Source of the DNA: Blepharisma japonicum
Taxonomy: Eukaryota > Ciliophora > Heterotrichea > Heterotrichida > Blepharismidae
Direction of reading: 5' to 3'
DNA length: 64,000 nucleotides
Assembly (NCBI GenBank): GCA_949751835.1
Contig: CATKHK010000004.1
Location: 372,001-436,000, forward strand
Shown here: one piece after another, positions 19,532-33,180 of the stretch
Layout: each line of letters starts with the position of its first letter
How positions within the stretch are numbered: the stretch's first letter is position 1
Made by a program: the position numbers and the translations under genes
Notes under the pieces: model-generated
Database searches by the model: none
Told to the model about the DNA's origin: nothing
The model's input: the letters and a program-made list of their open reading frames with translations, nothing else

Positions 19532-22500
19532 TTATACAAAGCTTTCTTCAGGAATAATAAACTCTCTATTAAAAACTGTGATCTGTAATTTTTCATTTTC
19601 CAAGAATTTCAAAGGAAAATTACACTATATAAACAATTACAAGTATTCCTTTTGATTTATGTTTTTCATTCTCATAAGCCTCCAAATTAGCCTTTTTTGC
19701 AAAAGTCTCAATCTCTTTTATTCTCAATATTTTATCATCAGGATAGCACCTAAAAACTTTTCTGTAAAATTTTGTGTTATGTCTAGCAGTTATATTTCAT
19801 AACTCTAAACATTCTTCTGACGTAGGGTTTTGTATTCTATCATCAAAATAATCAACTTCTAAGTACTCACTATATAAAGACACTCTCAAACTATGGGCAA
19901 ATCTTGAAACTTCCCTTTCTTCAGTTCCTATAAGCATTGATATTTTATCATTATCATCAATAATCATTGCAAGCTCCGAATCATTTGTCCCAAGCAAGCT
20001 TCGGTCATTAATATTAGCAGACCCTATTAGCGCGATATCATCATCAATTATCATTAATTTACTATGAGCATATACAAGTTCAGTTACTGGAGTATTTTCT
20101 AGTAAATCGTGTGTCCTCAGGCCGTAAAACTGAATATAATCAGATGGATCTTCAATATTAGGGTCATCAGCCAATTGCTTTAGCAAAGAGCTTGATGATT
20201 TGCATATCGTTTCATACTCTCAATGCAATTGAACCCTCAAAACTGCAGCTCCACTATCGCTGACTGATCCTTCAAATCCTGGCAATAATGGTAAAACCAC
20301 CACAACTAAAAATTTCTCATGCCTGGCAGCAGCTACTTTTATTCTTTCTACAAGAGCTTGAGCTATTTGATTTTTAACTAGTGGTCCTCCTGTTGAAGAA
20401 ATAAAGAATTGATTTTCTATATAAATAAAATGGTCTGCCATATCAATTAAATGAATGTATGCTGTGTGTATAGAATGCTCCGATTTTTCTAATCCAAGTG
20501 ACCACAACCCTGCACTTCTAGTAAGTTGGCAATCGCAAGTTCCTTTCTGCTCAACTTCATGTATTTTTGGCTGCAAAATATTTTTGTCCCAAGCTTTATT
20601 TTTGTCTTTTAAATAATAATCATGCTCTTTTTGCTCGTCTTGATGCTCTAATTGCTCATGTGAGCTGCTGGAAAAAAGATTATCAATATGATTTGCTGAG
20701 CTAGAAGGTCTAAGCAAAAAATTTTCATCAGAGTCTTTTCTTTCTAAATGTCTTTGAATTTCAGGAGTCGTTGGGACTTTTAGCATGTTTATTACTTTGC
20801 CGTGGCTTGGATGTCTGTCTGGTAAAGACATAGAAAACATTAAATTTTCAACATTAATTTTTCTTTTATGGGTGCCTCCTACACTTTTATGTCTCATTAA
20901 ATTAGGCTCTTTCATAGTTCTGCACATTACTGGGCCATACGTTTTGCTTCTTCTTTTTGAGTCAAAAACAGCCTCTTCTTGGTCTTCTTGCTTTTGTACT
21001 ATTTCAGAGACTTGAATTTTTGGGGACTCAACAATTGTGCTGACATTTTTTATGAAAACTTTTTCACCAGAAGGTGGTTCCAAGAGGTTTTTGTCTTTAC
21101 AGTAGTTTCCTGTGATATCGGTCATCACATGGTTTCAAAGCTCAATAAAATGCAAAGCAATGTCTGAAGCAGCTTTTCCTGAAACTTTTAAAGCGATATC
21201 ATGCCATGGCATTCTTGGGGTAGTTTTCCTATTAATTAAGTCTCTATTTCAATTGTCAACATCCTGATACTCAGCTATTCTTACATTAGAGTAATCAATA
21301 CCAGGCCATGTCGGATTTTTACTTAAGTCAGTTAATTTGTGCTTTTGGTTGTCAAATCTTCCAAAACACATATCAAGACCACCCATAAAGGCGACTTCTT
21401 GGTCAATTACTACCAATTTTTCGTGGTGGGTTCATAGAAACTCGCCACCAACTACAGATCTATGAGGGTGCCTAACTATTTGAATATTTGGATTTCTTGA
21501 AATTAATGTATCTTTTGTGTGTAATGAATTCAAATTTAACGCAAAACTTACTTCTTTATATACATGGATGAAAATTTTCACCCCACGGTCAGCAAGGCTC
21601 CCTAAAACTTCATAAACTTGCGAATCAGTCCAAATTGTTGCAGGACGCTTCAAGTAGAGCTCTGGACTTAGCCATCAATCAGATATAAAAACTTCCCTTT
21701 TAGCTTTTTTTAGTTCATCATATACATCACTATAATATTCTTCTGCATCAATATATCATTTAGCTTCATTTCCATGCCTAATAGGAAAAGATGAGTCAAA
21801 TCTCATGTTTTCGCTTGTCCACTCAGAGTTTGAATAAGCTTCATTTATAGCTTGGACTCATTCTTTCATTCTCATTACACTGCCTGCTTTAAATTTTAAT
21901 TTTCGATTTGATGTTTCTATTATTATTCCATCATTATGGCCTGTGCTAGGTTTTCCAAAAAATACTTTAAATTTTCCTTTAAAAACCAAAACTTCTAATA
22001 AATTAGATTTTGTGTTTGAGGCCAAATAGCCAACCATATTATCACGAATAATTAATCAGCGTTTTTGGTACCTTCGAAAATATTTTTTGCAATTGCAAAA
22101 TCGTAACTCATTTCCTATTCTTCCTCCTGTTCTTTTATAAATATACCCTTCTTTTCTTTTTATTGAGGTTCCTATAAACGAAATCTCGCTAACCTCAATA
22201 AACTCTCAAAAAATTGGAGATTTTTTGATCCTAGGAATATCATAAATAGCCCTTATATAATTTTCCAGCGCAATTAATTGCTGCTCTTCGTTTTTCAAAG
22301 TGAAAAATTTTGGCATTAGATGATGTCCTAAGGGTCTTGGGTGATAAAATATTCTAATATCTCAATCTAATTGTTGAAATTCTGAATATAATTTGTTGAT
22401 TGTCCAATTGAATGTTTTCCCATGTGCAGTTGATGTTATATCAAAAGAATATATCAAATTTTTGAGGTTCAGGTCTTTTTTGAGGCTCTTTCCGTCATCT

Positions 22501-22562
22501 AAAAATACACTGACTGAATTTTTTTGAAAATATAAATCTGTGAGGAAGTCTTGATTTTCCAT
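19532..22562 (-). CDS. PX-PH phospholipase D, 1004 aa, one 16-nt intron
   Basis: The enzyme hydrolyses phosphatidylcholine to phosphatidic acid and choline at membranes. From ATG 22562 the order is a PX-like domain (about 30-160), a PH domain (about 165-260) and two HKD catalytic halves. The first, near residue 380, is [19 protein letters not shown]. The second, near residue 833, is [21 protein letters not shown]. This is the animal/fungal PLD1/2 layout rather than the C2 plant type. Residues about 480-655 are a Ser/Glu/Gln-rich insert between the halves. All interruptions are TGA Trp. The last exon, after intron 19625-19640, restores the conserved C-terminal strand [16 protein letters not shown], which in mammals is needed for activity. 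Stop TAA 19532. Confidence 0.95.
19625..19640 (-). other. 16-nt intron in phospholipase D gene
   Basis: GTAATTGTTTATATAG on the minus strand. Without it the frame ends two codons after the splice; with it the family's C-terminus is recovered. Confidence 0.9.
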
Positions 22563-22669
22563 ATATAAAAGATTTTGCTTCAAATTAAATGATTAAAAAT
22601 TTAATTGCTAATGAAAGCTTATTTAATTTCGCAATATAAATACAAAATAAACATTATCTATTTATATTA

Positions 22670-23836
22670 TTAAAATACCAAACACTGAGTCTTTTCATCA
22701 ATCAATTCATCCGCAATTACATCTTTTGCTTTATTCCTCCCTTCCATAATCGTTTTACGATTAGAAAACTCAGGCCATCTATGATCTACAGTTGTTGAAG
22801 CCATTTCTACAGAAGACGATACAATCGAAGGCCTTGGCTTTTCTGCAATCAAAGACTTTGTCTCTTCTTTCGCTTTCTTTTTTTTAATCTTTTTTGTTTT
22901 TTTTACTTGAATATTGTCATCTGATCGTCTTCTAGGAGAAGCAGATCCGCATTTTCTTTTATTCCACTCAAAAATGTTATCAAGCACAAAATTATTTTTT
23001 CTTCCAATTGACTGCAACCCATCTTTAATTCTCTCATAATTTGGAGTTTCTTCAAATCTTAAAGCTTTAATATAGCTCATTATTTGAATTAATTCTGAAG
23101 GGCACCCTCTAAACAGAACATCTAAAGAAGTATTCGATTTCATATTCATGATTTTCATATATTTATCTTGTTTATTAGCACCTTTTAATCCTTGCCAAGG
23201 CAAGGATCCTTTTAAAAAATATAAGTACACATATATAATTCCTTCAAGATCGTCTCTTCTACTTTGTTCAATTCCCATATGAGAATTTACTGAGGCATAT
23301 CTTGCAGTTCCTGTAAGAGTTCTGTTATCTCTATACTGGATATGCTGCTTTGTTTTACTGTCCCTATATTTTTTGGATAAGCCAAAATCGATTATATATA
23401 CAAGTGATTGTTTTTTGCCTAGCCCAAATAAAAAGTTTTCTGGTTTTATGTCGCGATGGATATAGTCATGGTTATGCACGTTTTCAATTCTTTGGAACAT
23501 TTGCAAACAAATCATAGTTGCAGATCGCAATGACATCCTGTGGTCGAGAACTGCAAAATTATCTTCTAGTGAGCTTCCTAAAAGCTCTTGGACCATTATA
23601 TTATATGACCCTTCAGATCCGTATCAATAAATCTTAGGAACTCCTGCTCCTGCAATTGATCTCATAAGCTTTGCTTCGTTAATAACTTGTGGAACTGCAC
23701 AAGTAGCGTTTTCTATTTTTATAGCAACGTCTTCTTGGTTTTCTAGATTGGAGCCAAGAAATATTTCTCCAAAAGAACCACCACCTATTTTTTTGCGGAG
23801 GACGTACTTTCCCCCGACTCTGATGTAGCCTTCCAT
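22670..23836 (-). CDS. Casein kinase 1 family kinase with C-terminal CaaX box, 388 aa
   Basis: The kinase domain (residues about 1-300) has GGGSFGEIFLG, VAIKIE, HRDIKPENFL, IIDFGLSKKYRD and the CK1-specific GTARYASVNSHMGIEQSRRDDLE, so it should be active on acidic or primed Ser/Thr sites. One TGA (Trp in KIYWYGSEG) interrupts the frame at 23621-23623. A Lys-rich linker (KKTKKIKKKKAKEE) is followed by a tail ending QCLVF, that is C-L-V-F. This fits a CaaX prenylation box, with Phe at X favouring geranylgeranylation. The basic linker plus lipid would hold the kinase on membranes. Yeast Yck1/2 achieve the same with a terminal Cys pair that is palmitoylated. ATG 23836. Confidence 0.95.
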
Positions 23837-24339
23837 TTTCGAAATTTTTGTAAATGCACCGATTTACTTACAAATGCATAGATATTTAATGCAACAGATA
23901 TAAAAGCAACTAGAAGAATCATTCTAATCATATTATATATCCTTGAAGAGACTTGCAATAATTAGCATAAGATTTTAAGTTTTAAAAATCTCAGTAATTA
24001 AAAGAGCTGCAATAAAAAAAAAGCCAATAGAAAAGCATCTTTAAAGCATGTACAGTTTTGATTGAATTATGAAATAGTCAAGGCAAATCTAAAATTCCTC
24101 TATCATTATTTAAAAATGCTAATCAGAAAATATAAAACTTTGAAAATTTTAGGATTGAAAAGTTAAGAATTGAAATTAAATGAAATTCATTGAGTTTCTA
24201 TACCTTTATGACAGTTACTATGATAAACATTCTTATTTATTAAAATAATTTACTTTGTTGAAGATAAAAAAATTCTTTATTGAAAATAATATCAATTAAA
24301 TCAGTTATTACAGTTTAGTCATGACTTATTTTGTTTAAT
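23837..24339. other. Intergenic, AT-rich
   Basis: About 500 bp between two minus-strand genes. No coding signal on either strand. Confidence 0.55.
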
Positions 24340-27300
24340 TTATGCAAGAACATGTACTTGCTTCATACTGGCCTTTTTTTGGTTTGGTGGCAAAAGTTCA
24401 AATGTTGATATTCTTGAACTATTTTCTAGATTTATTGAAAAAATAATAAATTCTTCATTTGTTGGCACACATAAAGAAATCACTGTTGTAAATACATCTT
24501 TGACTCCGCTTTTTCTCACATTTTTATTATTTTCAGATTTATCAATTGTATCAAAAAATGACACTCCGTAGTCGCTTCCAGTAATCAAATAATCCCCACT
24601 TCTATTATATTGCATGCACCAGACTTCCTCACATTTCAGCCTATAATCATCCATATAATGTTGTCCATTAATTGTATAAATTTTTACTAAATGCTGCTCA
24701 GGGAACGATACAGCAATAACTCCAATTTCACTGATTGCTATGGCTCTAGGGGGCTTTTCGCAGCTTTTTAGTATCCTTTTAATGCACTCACCTGTCCTAA
24801 TATTATGCAGCAAAATTGCTCCACACATGCTTAATGATACTAAAGCTTGATATAATACAGACACCGAAATCATTTTAATTGGATCTGAATGCCCAAAATA
24901 GATATTTCTTGGCTTTATTCGGGATTGGATTGATTTGAATGGCTTTCATAAGCAGATTGTTGAGTCTAAGCTTCCAGTAAATAAAAGCTTATTGGATGAT
25001 GCTAAGCAAATGATGAGGCCGCAATGATGGTAAATTGATTTTATTAGGATTCCGTCGAAATTGTGAATTTTAAATGAATTGTCAATGTGGAAACCAGAAA
25101 CTAGCATGTCATTATTCCACAAACAAAATTGATTTGGTCCTCTGTCTAGAAGAATCCTAATGTCAAGGGTACATAAAATATGATTTCATTGATATTTTTC
25201 TTCCCAGTTTTCGATATTCAAAGGCCTAAAGTCTTTTAATTCGCACTCTTTGGAGGAAGATGAGTCAATTCTTAATTCATTTTGGTCTTGTTTTCATTTG
25301 ATTTTAACTAGAAATCATTTTTTATTGTTTTCTATAGCTTTTACAGCTAATAGAAATCTTGGTGTGGTGAAAATTGCATAGACCTTACCTGAGACTTCTG
25401 CACGTGAATTTATAGTTGGATGAAGTGCAAAATCATTATATTTATCAAACACACTGAGAGGTTTTTCTTTTAAAACTCTTTTTGGATGGGATTTAGTGAA
25501 TAGCTGCACAGGGACTTGACCAAAATGGTAAATTCCTTCATATAGAGGCCGCTTCTCCTTTTTAGTCATATTCGAGCTATCTAGCTTTGTCAATGATTCT
25601 TCATAAGCTGTCCCTAAATATACATTAAGTGCTTTTTCTGCATTTTTCCCTTTCTGTTTACATCCAAAAATTAAGTCAATTCATAAATGAAGATTCAAGC
25701 TTACCGCATTTGATTCTAATATTTGTCGATGTTTTCTTATAAAATCGATAGGAGATGATGCCCAAGGAGGCAGTTCAACATCATTCACTTCTCCTCCATT
25801 CCCTTGTCTTTTTCCAAATTTTTTATGATTTATATTTATCAAAACTTCTGGTAAATAAAACATTTCAGGGATTAACTCTTTTGAATCTCCACAACTGCTC
25901 TTACAGCTATCCCAAGCTGATTGAAATGAATAAAACAGCCTATCAGGGATATCAAATGATCCTCCTTGCAAACATTTAGCTACTGCTGTAAAAGGTTCGA
26001 TACGGAGGTTATAGTAACAAATAATTCCTCCACAAGAATATAAAGATCCATAATGAAATGCTTGAATTTCTTCATCCTTTCATTGTTCATAACGAGAGCG
26101 GGCTTGATTTTTTAAGTCATCAGTTTGGGCTCCAACAGGATAGGATAAATCTCGATATATATTTTTATCACTTAAATCCAGTTTACTTGAAGTAAAGTCT
26201 TTACACACCCAAGGGAAAATTGGGTACTGGCTTATTTCATTAAAAGAGCGGCTGCTCATTCTATTCAAAAACATCAAATATTGGAAATTAGAGATTTTTC
26301 CTTCGCATCACCTAGCTTTGTATATTTTTAATTTTTCATGGCTAAGCTTAGGATATAGCTTGACTCCCTGCCTCTCCCAGATTTTCATAACTCTGAATGC
26401 TTGAGTTTTATTTTCTTCTGTGAATAAATTAAAATAATAACTTTTTCCTGACTTAAGGAAAAATTCGATAGCAGAATATTTATGCATAAATCTTCTCCCG
26501 TAGACTTCTTTAATATCTCTAGACTCAAATAAAATTGACTTTTGTGCTACCAGCTGATTGCATATTGGAGAACTTCCTTCATATATGCTTTCATCACCTT
26601 TCTCTTTGCCATTAGTTTCATAGAGTAAGAAATCTGATGTAATTTCTATGACTCCAAGGTAGCTTCCATCGACTTTGATTCTTTCACATTCAAAAATTTC
26701 AGTATATGGGCTATTTCATTCCGAAGTTGCAGTTATTGTATTTGTCACGGTTGATCTTGGAGTAGGCTCATTTTCATCTTCTTCTTCATTTATTTTCAAT
26801 TCAGCGTATTCTTCGCTAAGTTCAAATCCTTCCAGCCCTTCAGGTCTTGGACTGAACTTGTGCTCTGATGCAGTATACCCTCCCACCATTGCACTTATAG
26901 ATTTGAACATTGAAGCGTCGAAGGTTGGGGATACACTATTATTTTTTCCAGCCAAACGGCCTGATCTTTTAAAAGATGGCTTCAAAAATGATTGTCTGCC
27001 AATTTTATCAAGCACTGGGTATATTTTCATATCATAATTTTGCTCTTCTTTTGTATTCGTCATATTTGCTTTAAGACTTTTTAAGAATTCTTTGTATTTT
27101 AACTCAATTTTGATGCTTTTTTCAGTCAAATTTTCTGGAATGGCTTCAATTACTTTTTCCTTTTTAATTATATAGTGCTCTGTGTGTGTAGCAGCCTCTT
27201 CACGATTGAAAAAGGCTGTTGGTGGATCAGAAAAAGTGTAATTTGCTTGTCAATTTTGGATGAGATTCAATTTTAGCGATGTATAACCAAGAAGGAAAAG

Positions 27301-30300
27301 CTGAACTTTTCTATTCCACTCCTCGCTACATAATAAGCTAAGCAAAGAGTTTTCAGATGTTGAACTTATGTTAAGAATAGAAATTTGATCAATAATCGCC
27401 TTCGTGAAGCTATTCTGAATTGCATTTTCAGTACTGTTTGCGCTTTTCGTGCTTGCTGTACTTGCGGTTCTTTCTCTTTTCATTTCATCATAGGGGAATA
27501 TTTTTCTGTGAATCTGAAATAAAGTGCTCGAGTAAAAACACTCTGAAAATTGGGTAAGTAATTCATTAAAATACCCTATGCTTTCAAGACCATAAATGCT
27601 TGCAACCTCTTGTATCATATCTCCAATTTTCGTTTTATTAATGATTCTTCTTAATGATTGAAGCATTATTGATGTAGAATATTGTTTTGCTTCCCTAAAC
27701 CGAATAATTTCAGTCATCTCAGCTACAATGTAAAAAACAATAAAAACTCTGCTTGAAAATTCGTCAAGTTCTTTAGGAAAATCTCTTAAAATTTCAGTAT
27801 ATCTTTTAATGTTTATGAGCTTTTTTTCTCATTCTTTACTTACTCTAATATCTTTGAAAGATAACTCTTCAATAATTTCTAAAGATTTTTCATTTTCTCC
27901 ATACACTAACCCAATTAGGGATAAATTAAGGATTATTCTCAGCACTCCACCTTCTTTTAGATAAGTGCTTGATATTGGTATTATTTGCTCTTCAAGCTTC
28001 TGTTTATACAAAAAGAAGAGTGCATTGAAAGTTATTTTAGGTAAATATGGATAAGTGCATGATAAGAAATTGTTATCCACTGCAATTTGGTAAATTTTTG
28101 ATAGTGCGTGGGTGTACATTTCTTCATAAATAGAGCTGTCAAAATATGGCGTAGAGTCTTCTAAAGCACTAATAAAATCCATGTAGAGTTCTGGTTTTTC
28201 AATAAATCCTTGAGAAGAGTTATAGTATTCTAATATCACAAAATAAATGTAGAATAATCTAGACGATAAAATGGTGCTCGACAGCAACTTTATGACTTCT
28301 TTTAGCTTATTGAAATTTTTCATATAAGTTTTGTTGCAAAAAATAGTGATGACTAAACTCTCAATAGATTCAGATGAATCCCTATTGGCACATTCAACAA
28401 CCCATTCAGGAAAGTTTGGTCTGTCATGTAAAATATGCCGAACTTTTAAATTTTCGCAAGAATTAGTAAGAGCTGATATTATTCTTCCTATTTCTGGGCT
28501 TTGACTTATTTTCCTCGTTATTAAATCAGCAAGACAGCCTGATTCCCTTAGATTTGAATTAACGAAAATATCAATTAAAATCATACTTGTTTCATAGTCA
28601 ATATTTGCTTCAAATTTATTGCTTACTATCTCAAATACTTCAGCGAAATTAACAGCACCAGCAACAAATGGAAAAGAAAATATCAACCGTAATGCTTTTG
28701 TTTGGATAATTGAAGAATCTTTGAAATTCTCCAACAAATGAAGCATTGCATAACAGATTTTTGCTGAAAATGATATTACAATTTTCTTGTAATAGAGATG
28801 ATCAAGAAAAGTGCTCATAAAATCATGATTATTTGTTTTGCTTATAATAAAAACTATCAATTGAGCAATGCTTCTATACCTGCATTTTGTTTTTGTAGCA
28901 ATTAAGGTTTTTTCCAATATTTCTAAAATTAGGTCTTGATAAAATTCCCAGTTTGTGAATTTAATTAGGTAAGAACATATGTGCGTTATATCATTTTTTT
29001 TATTGTGGAAATTCAAAGGAATATATTTTATTAGGGCTTTGAAATATGACTCAGTTAATTCTCTCGGTAAGCTTTTCCAGATTTTATCGTTTAAAAGTAT
29101 GCTTTTGATACATTTGAATTGGTATTCAGGATTGAATTCCAGTTTGTCAATAATATTTGCTACTGATTGTAATAGGATTTCATTAGGATTAATAATAGAT
29201 CTTTCAAGTACGTGGCCAAGTGTTTCAAAAAAATCTTCATCAATAACATTATCCAAAGACTTCATCACAAAAATGCAATCAAACACATTAAATGGCTGAG
29301 AAGTCGTAAATGTTTGTTCTGTAAATAGAGGCAAAAATATTTTTAATCCTCCATTTGCTACAATTGCTTCAAAAAAGCTAATCCCATTGAAAATATCGCA
29401 TTCTTTTCTTGCGATTTTAAAATCCAAATCGCACTCAGGAACTGACTGCTTTGAAGTCCATTTCAATACCAATGCTTTTGATATTTCTGACAATAAAATT
29501 TTATTTGGAATAAAATTCGTATAAGTTGCAGAAGCCTCTGGACAGAAATCGAAATTATAATTGCATGATAATTCAAACAGCTGCATATAAAAATTTTCCA
29601 AAAAACATTTATTTGCTATATAAAATCCTGTGGATTTTCCATTGAATTCTTTTTTTCTGCTCCACATACTTTTCCCACAAGAAATTTGTCTGAAATTTGC
29701 ATGAATAAAGCTTAAATTTCCTTTGCATTCTTTATTTAAGTGCATGCAACGTCTATTCACATTGACATAAATTTCATCTTTACTTCCAAACACTTTGGAT
29801 ATTTTCCTCATTCCTACTCCTATTAAATTTCACTGATTTAAAATAATATCATGAGGGCATTTTAATTTAAACCAGGTTTCCTGGGCTTTATACTTAACGG
29901 ATAATTTTTCTTTATTCAAATAAATAGTAAATCTTGTGTCTTTGCACTCTGATAATTCAAAAATAATGGAATCTGTGAGGTTGTCAAAGAAAATTCACAT
30001 AAAAATGGTGAATTCTTTTTTAGGCAAAATAATCGTCGGCTTTGGGAGTTCGCATGACAATTCTCCTCGGTTTGGACGGAAATTGAAGTATCTGGAAGGA
30101 TCAGATACTCCATGGTTTATTTGAGATTGATAACAAAATGTAGCAGCTTTTGCCATGGATTTACAAATTATTGCTTTTGTTGAATTATGGGATAAAATAG
30201 CAATTTCTATAATTTTTCTCAGCTCATTTGGAGTTACATGATGCTGGATAATTCTTGAAAGAACATTGGCACAGAATTTTATAGTTTCTTCTTTGTGAGG

Positions 30301-32652
30301 AAAAGACAAACTTTCAAGCAAAATGGCTGTAGTTTGCCTCATTGCAAATTGAGCAGCATTTATAGGGTTAGAAAGCAGCCTTAGTATTACTTTTGAATAC
30401 TTTTCAATTGGCTTGGTGTCTAGAGATCCAACCAAAAATTCAATAATAAGAGGGATAACCTCTGCTGTATAAATTCCAGTAAATTGGCTTTCATCAAAAT
30501 TCATATTTTCACATAAAATGCCCAATAGAATATCAAAAATTCTATTACATATTTCTTTTCCTTTTTCACAAAACAATGGATTTCTTAAGGTCAATATAAT
30601 TTTATGAACTTGAAAATCAGCCATATATTTTCTTGCTTCAGAATTTTTATTAATTATCATTCAAATGCATTCAAAAATTTTTTCTCACACTTTGCTAACA
30701 ATTTCATCTGAAAATGCTATGCTATTACATAATTTATTTTGAAAAGTTCTTATTATTCCTGTTTCAGCAAACTTTATTTGAATAGCATGATTATCTGTCC
30801 AGTCTTTCAAAGAGTCTTGGATTGAGTCACATAGTTTAAGCAATAAACTAGGATTGGTTGTGTTGTCAAGGATCTGTTTGACTTTTAAATGGCATGATTT
30901 CTCTTGATATTTTAGAAGCTTTGAGCAGCAAACTAAAGTTTGATCACAGCAAGCTTCATCTAACAGAAATTCTTCTGATAGCAGCGTTTCTAGTAAAAAT
31001 GAAGAATTTTTAATTTCGTCTGGACCATTGAGGTCTAAAATTGAGCTTATAATGGAAAAAAAAGCAGAAAATCCTTCATTTTCTCCAGCTCTTTTTAATA
31101 TAAGTGTTTTTTGCATCAATGCATCCAATAATCCATTTAGTAGGCAGAGCTTCATCAAAGAATTTTTTCTTTCAAATTCTTCTCTTACGAAATAGCTAAT
31201 TTTCAATAAATAATTTACATTCCCATCATAGATTCTTAATGATTTTACCAATGATTCTGAAATTCATGCAATATTTGGCGACCCCATAATGTCATTTCAT
31301 ATTTTTCTCCAACTTAATTTTGCCGACTCAGATAAATTTGTGCTATATTCATTTCTTTCATTTTCTATCTCAAAAAAAGGCCTAGAAAACATTATATAAG
31401 CAATTTTAGTCTCGCTTAATCGATGAGGATTGATTTTTTGTTTGGAAAGCCGACTTAAAATGGTTTCTATGAACTGTAAAATCAATGATTGTACAAGTGG
31501 AGGGTGAGAAATAAGCTCTTGCTGTGTTTCCTAAATAATTTTTACAGCTGATAATAATTTTGCAAACATTTCTATAGGCAAAAAATTTAGCGATGGCTTT
31601 GTTGCTTTTTGTGGGAAAATATCAAAAAATATTCTTAGAAAATGTGCAATAAATTCGCATTCATAGTCATTTGAGCTACTCACACTCCAATAATGTTTCA
31701 TATACGTAGAAATTGTACAATAAAACAGCTCCTTTATATTCTCTGAATGATCTTCTAATATGTTTTCACTTAATTCTTCTTTAGAATTTAAGCAAGAAAC
31801 TGTATGTAATAATGTAAAAATTTGAAAACTTTTATGTGCAGCTAAAAATGATTTTTTTGATTTTTGTATTTGTTTGAATTTTGGTATCAAGAGTAAATTA
31901 TCGATCAACTTAGGGAGTATGTGAATTACTAAATAATGCATAGAAAGTGACGGATTTAGCTTAGCCAATTGATTAAGAAGATACACTAAGTAGTACGTCA
32001 AATCAACTGGGGATATATCTGGATTGAACTTACTTCTTGGCAGCTCAAAAGGTTTGATCGAAATTTTATTTAATTTTGGCTCATTTATCAAGTCTGTAAG
32101 AAGACTTTGAAACAAATGGAAAACCAAATTCAATGTTTTATTTTTTCCTGGTTTTTCCCTTCGCATAAGAGTGGCCAAAAACAAAGTTTGGCAGACAAGA
32201 AATAAGAATTTAAGGATCCCATCATTTTCTATTCTTTCAAATTCGAATTGTTTTATGCTTTCGGCAACTATCATGATTTTCTCAATGATTCCTTCATCCA
32301 ATTTGAAGCCTGGCACAGGGAGAATATAATATAAAATCTTGAGAAAAGGGTTAAAATAGTCAAGGACTTGTAAAAGTTCATGGGTAGTGGTTTCGGTTCT
32401 GAGATTGTTATCGAAGATCCGAAGACACTCAGAAATATACAATAAAAGTTCCTCTATGAACTTTTTAGGGAAATTACACTCATCGAAATCAATATTACAT
32501 AGCTCATGCTCACATACTCGTGCTACTTGGAAAAAAGCTTGTAGGTTTTGCTGTTGGCTGGCTTGATAAGTGTTTCATGCTATATAAGCAGTTTGAAGAT
32601 CTGAAAAGTTTTTCCTTATAGTCCCAGACTGTCTTTTTTCCATGCTTGACAT
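24340..32652 (-). CDS. Giant BEACH-WD40 protein, 2765 aa, one intron
   Basis: A single frame of 8.3 kb is interrupted only by TGA Trp codons and one 15-nt intron (31531-31545). The first 1900 residues are helical-repeat-like, with a concanavalin/LamG-like patch near residues 880-990. A PH-BEACH domain starts near 1975. The BEACH domain starts near 2115 with GKISNFQYLMFLN and SQYPIFPWVCKDFTS, then RDLSYPVGAQ, FHYGSLYSCGGIICYY and PEVLININHKKFGKRQ. C-terminal WD40 repeats follow (for example GSLDSTICLWKP). This is the order of LYST, neurobeachin and ALFY, scaffold proteins of vesicle traffic, lysosome size control and autophagy. The exact subfamily cannot be set by eye. The ATG chosen is at 32652, with a second ATG at 32643. 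Confidence 0.95.
31531..31545 (-). other. 15-nt intron in BEACH gene
   Basis: GTAAAAATTATTTAG on the minus strand. It removes the only in-frame TAG in the 8.3-kb frame. Confidence 0.92.
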
Positions 32653-33180
32653 TTCTTTAGGCCTTTTATAATAGATATTTCCGTTTAAACTTTTTAATTT
32701 TACTTTTATGAGATTTATAATTACTTTTGAGAATATGATGATTGTGAATTATATTATTTCTGCATATCTATATAACAAATTTAATGTAAAATAGCCTTAA
32801 ATTTGCCTATTAGAACACACAAAAATAATCCTTAATAAGAATTGATTATATTTAATCTCCAAAAATATGTTGATGCTTTCTCTAATGAGCTAATAAAATA
32901 TGACCTATAGGCTTTCTTAAATTTTAAAGAAAAAGAAATTTACATTATATATTTAAAGTTCTAAAGAATGCTTACAGATAAATTTATATGCCCATTAGGA
33001 ATTATTATTAATTGTTTAAGTGGAGTAAAAAGCTTCTTATTTTTAGTCTTTGTCTTTTATTTTCTCTAAAATGTTTACTTCTCTATTCTCAAATGCAAAA
33101 AAATAAAATTCTCAATTTTATTTAATCACCCGAAAATTAGCTAAAACCTATTTTTACTTTTAATTTAAATCTCCATAAAT
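32653..33180. other. Divergent intergenic region, AT-rich
   Basis: About 530 bp between the BEACH gene and the GNAT gene, presumably containing both promoters. No recognisable element or ORF. Confidence 0.55.

Noticed and set aside
26675-27037. Plus-strand ORF opposite the BEACH gene
   Set aside because: Antisense shadow of a conserved coding frame, with no domain of its own. The same holds for other antisense ORFs, such as 2617-2820, 11231-11607, 49069-49452 and 55526-56085.
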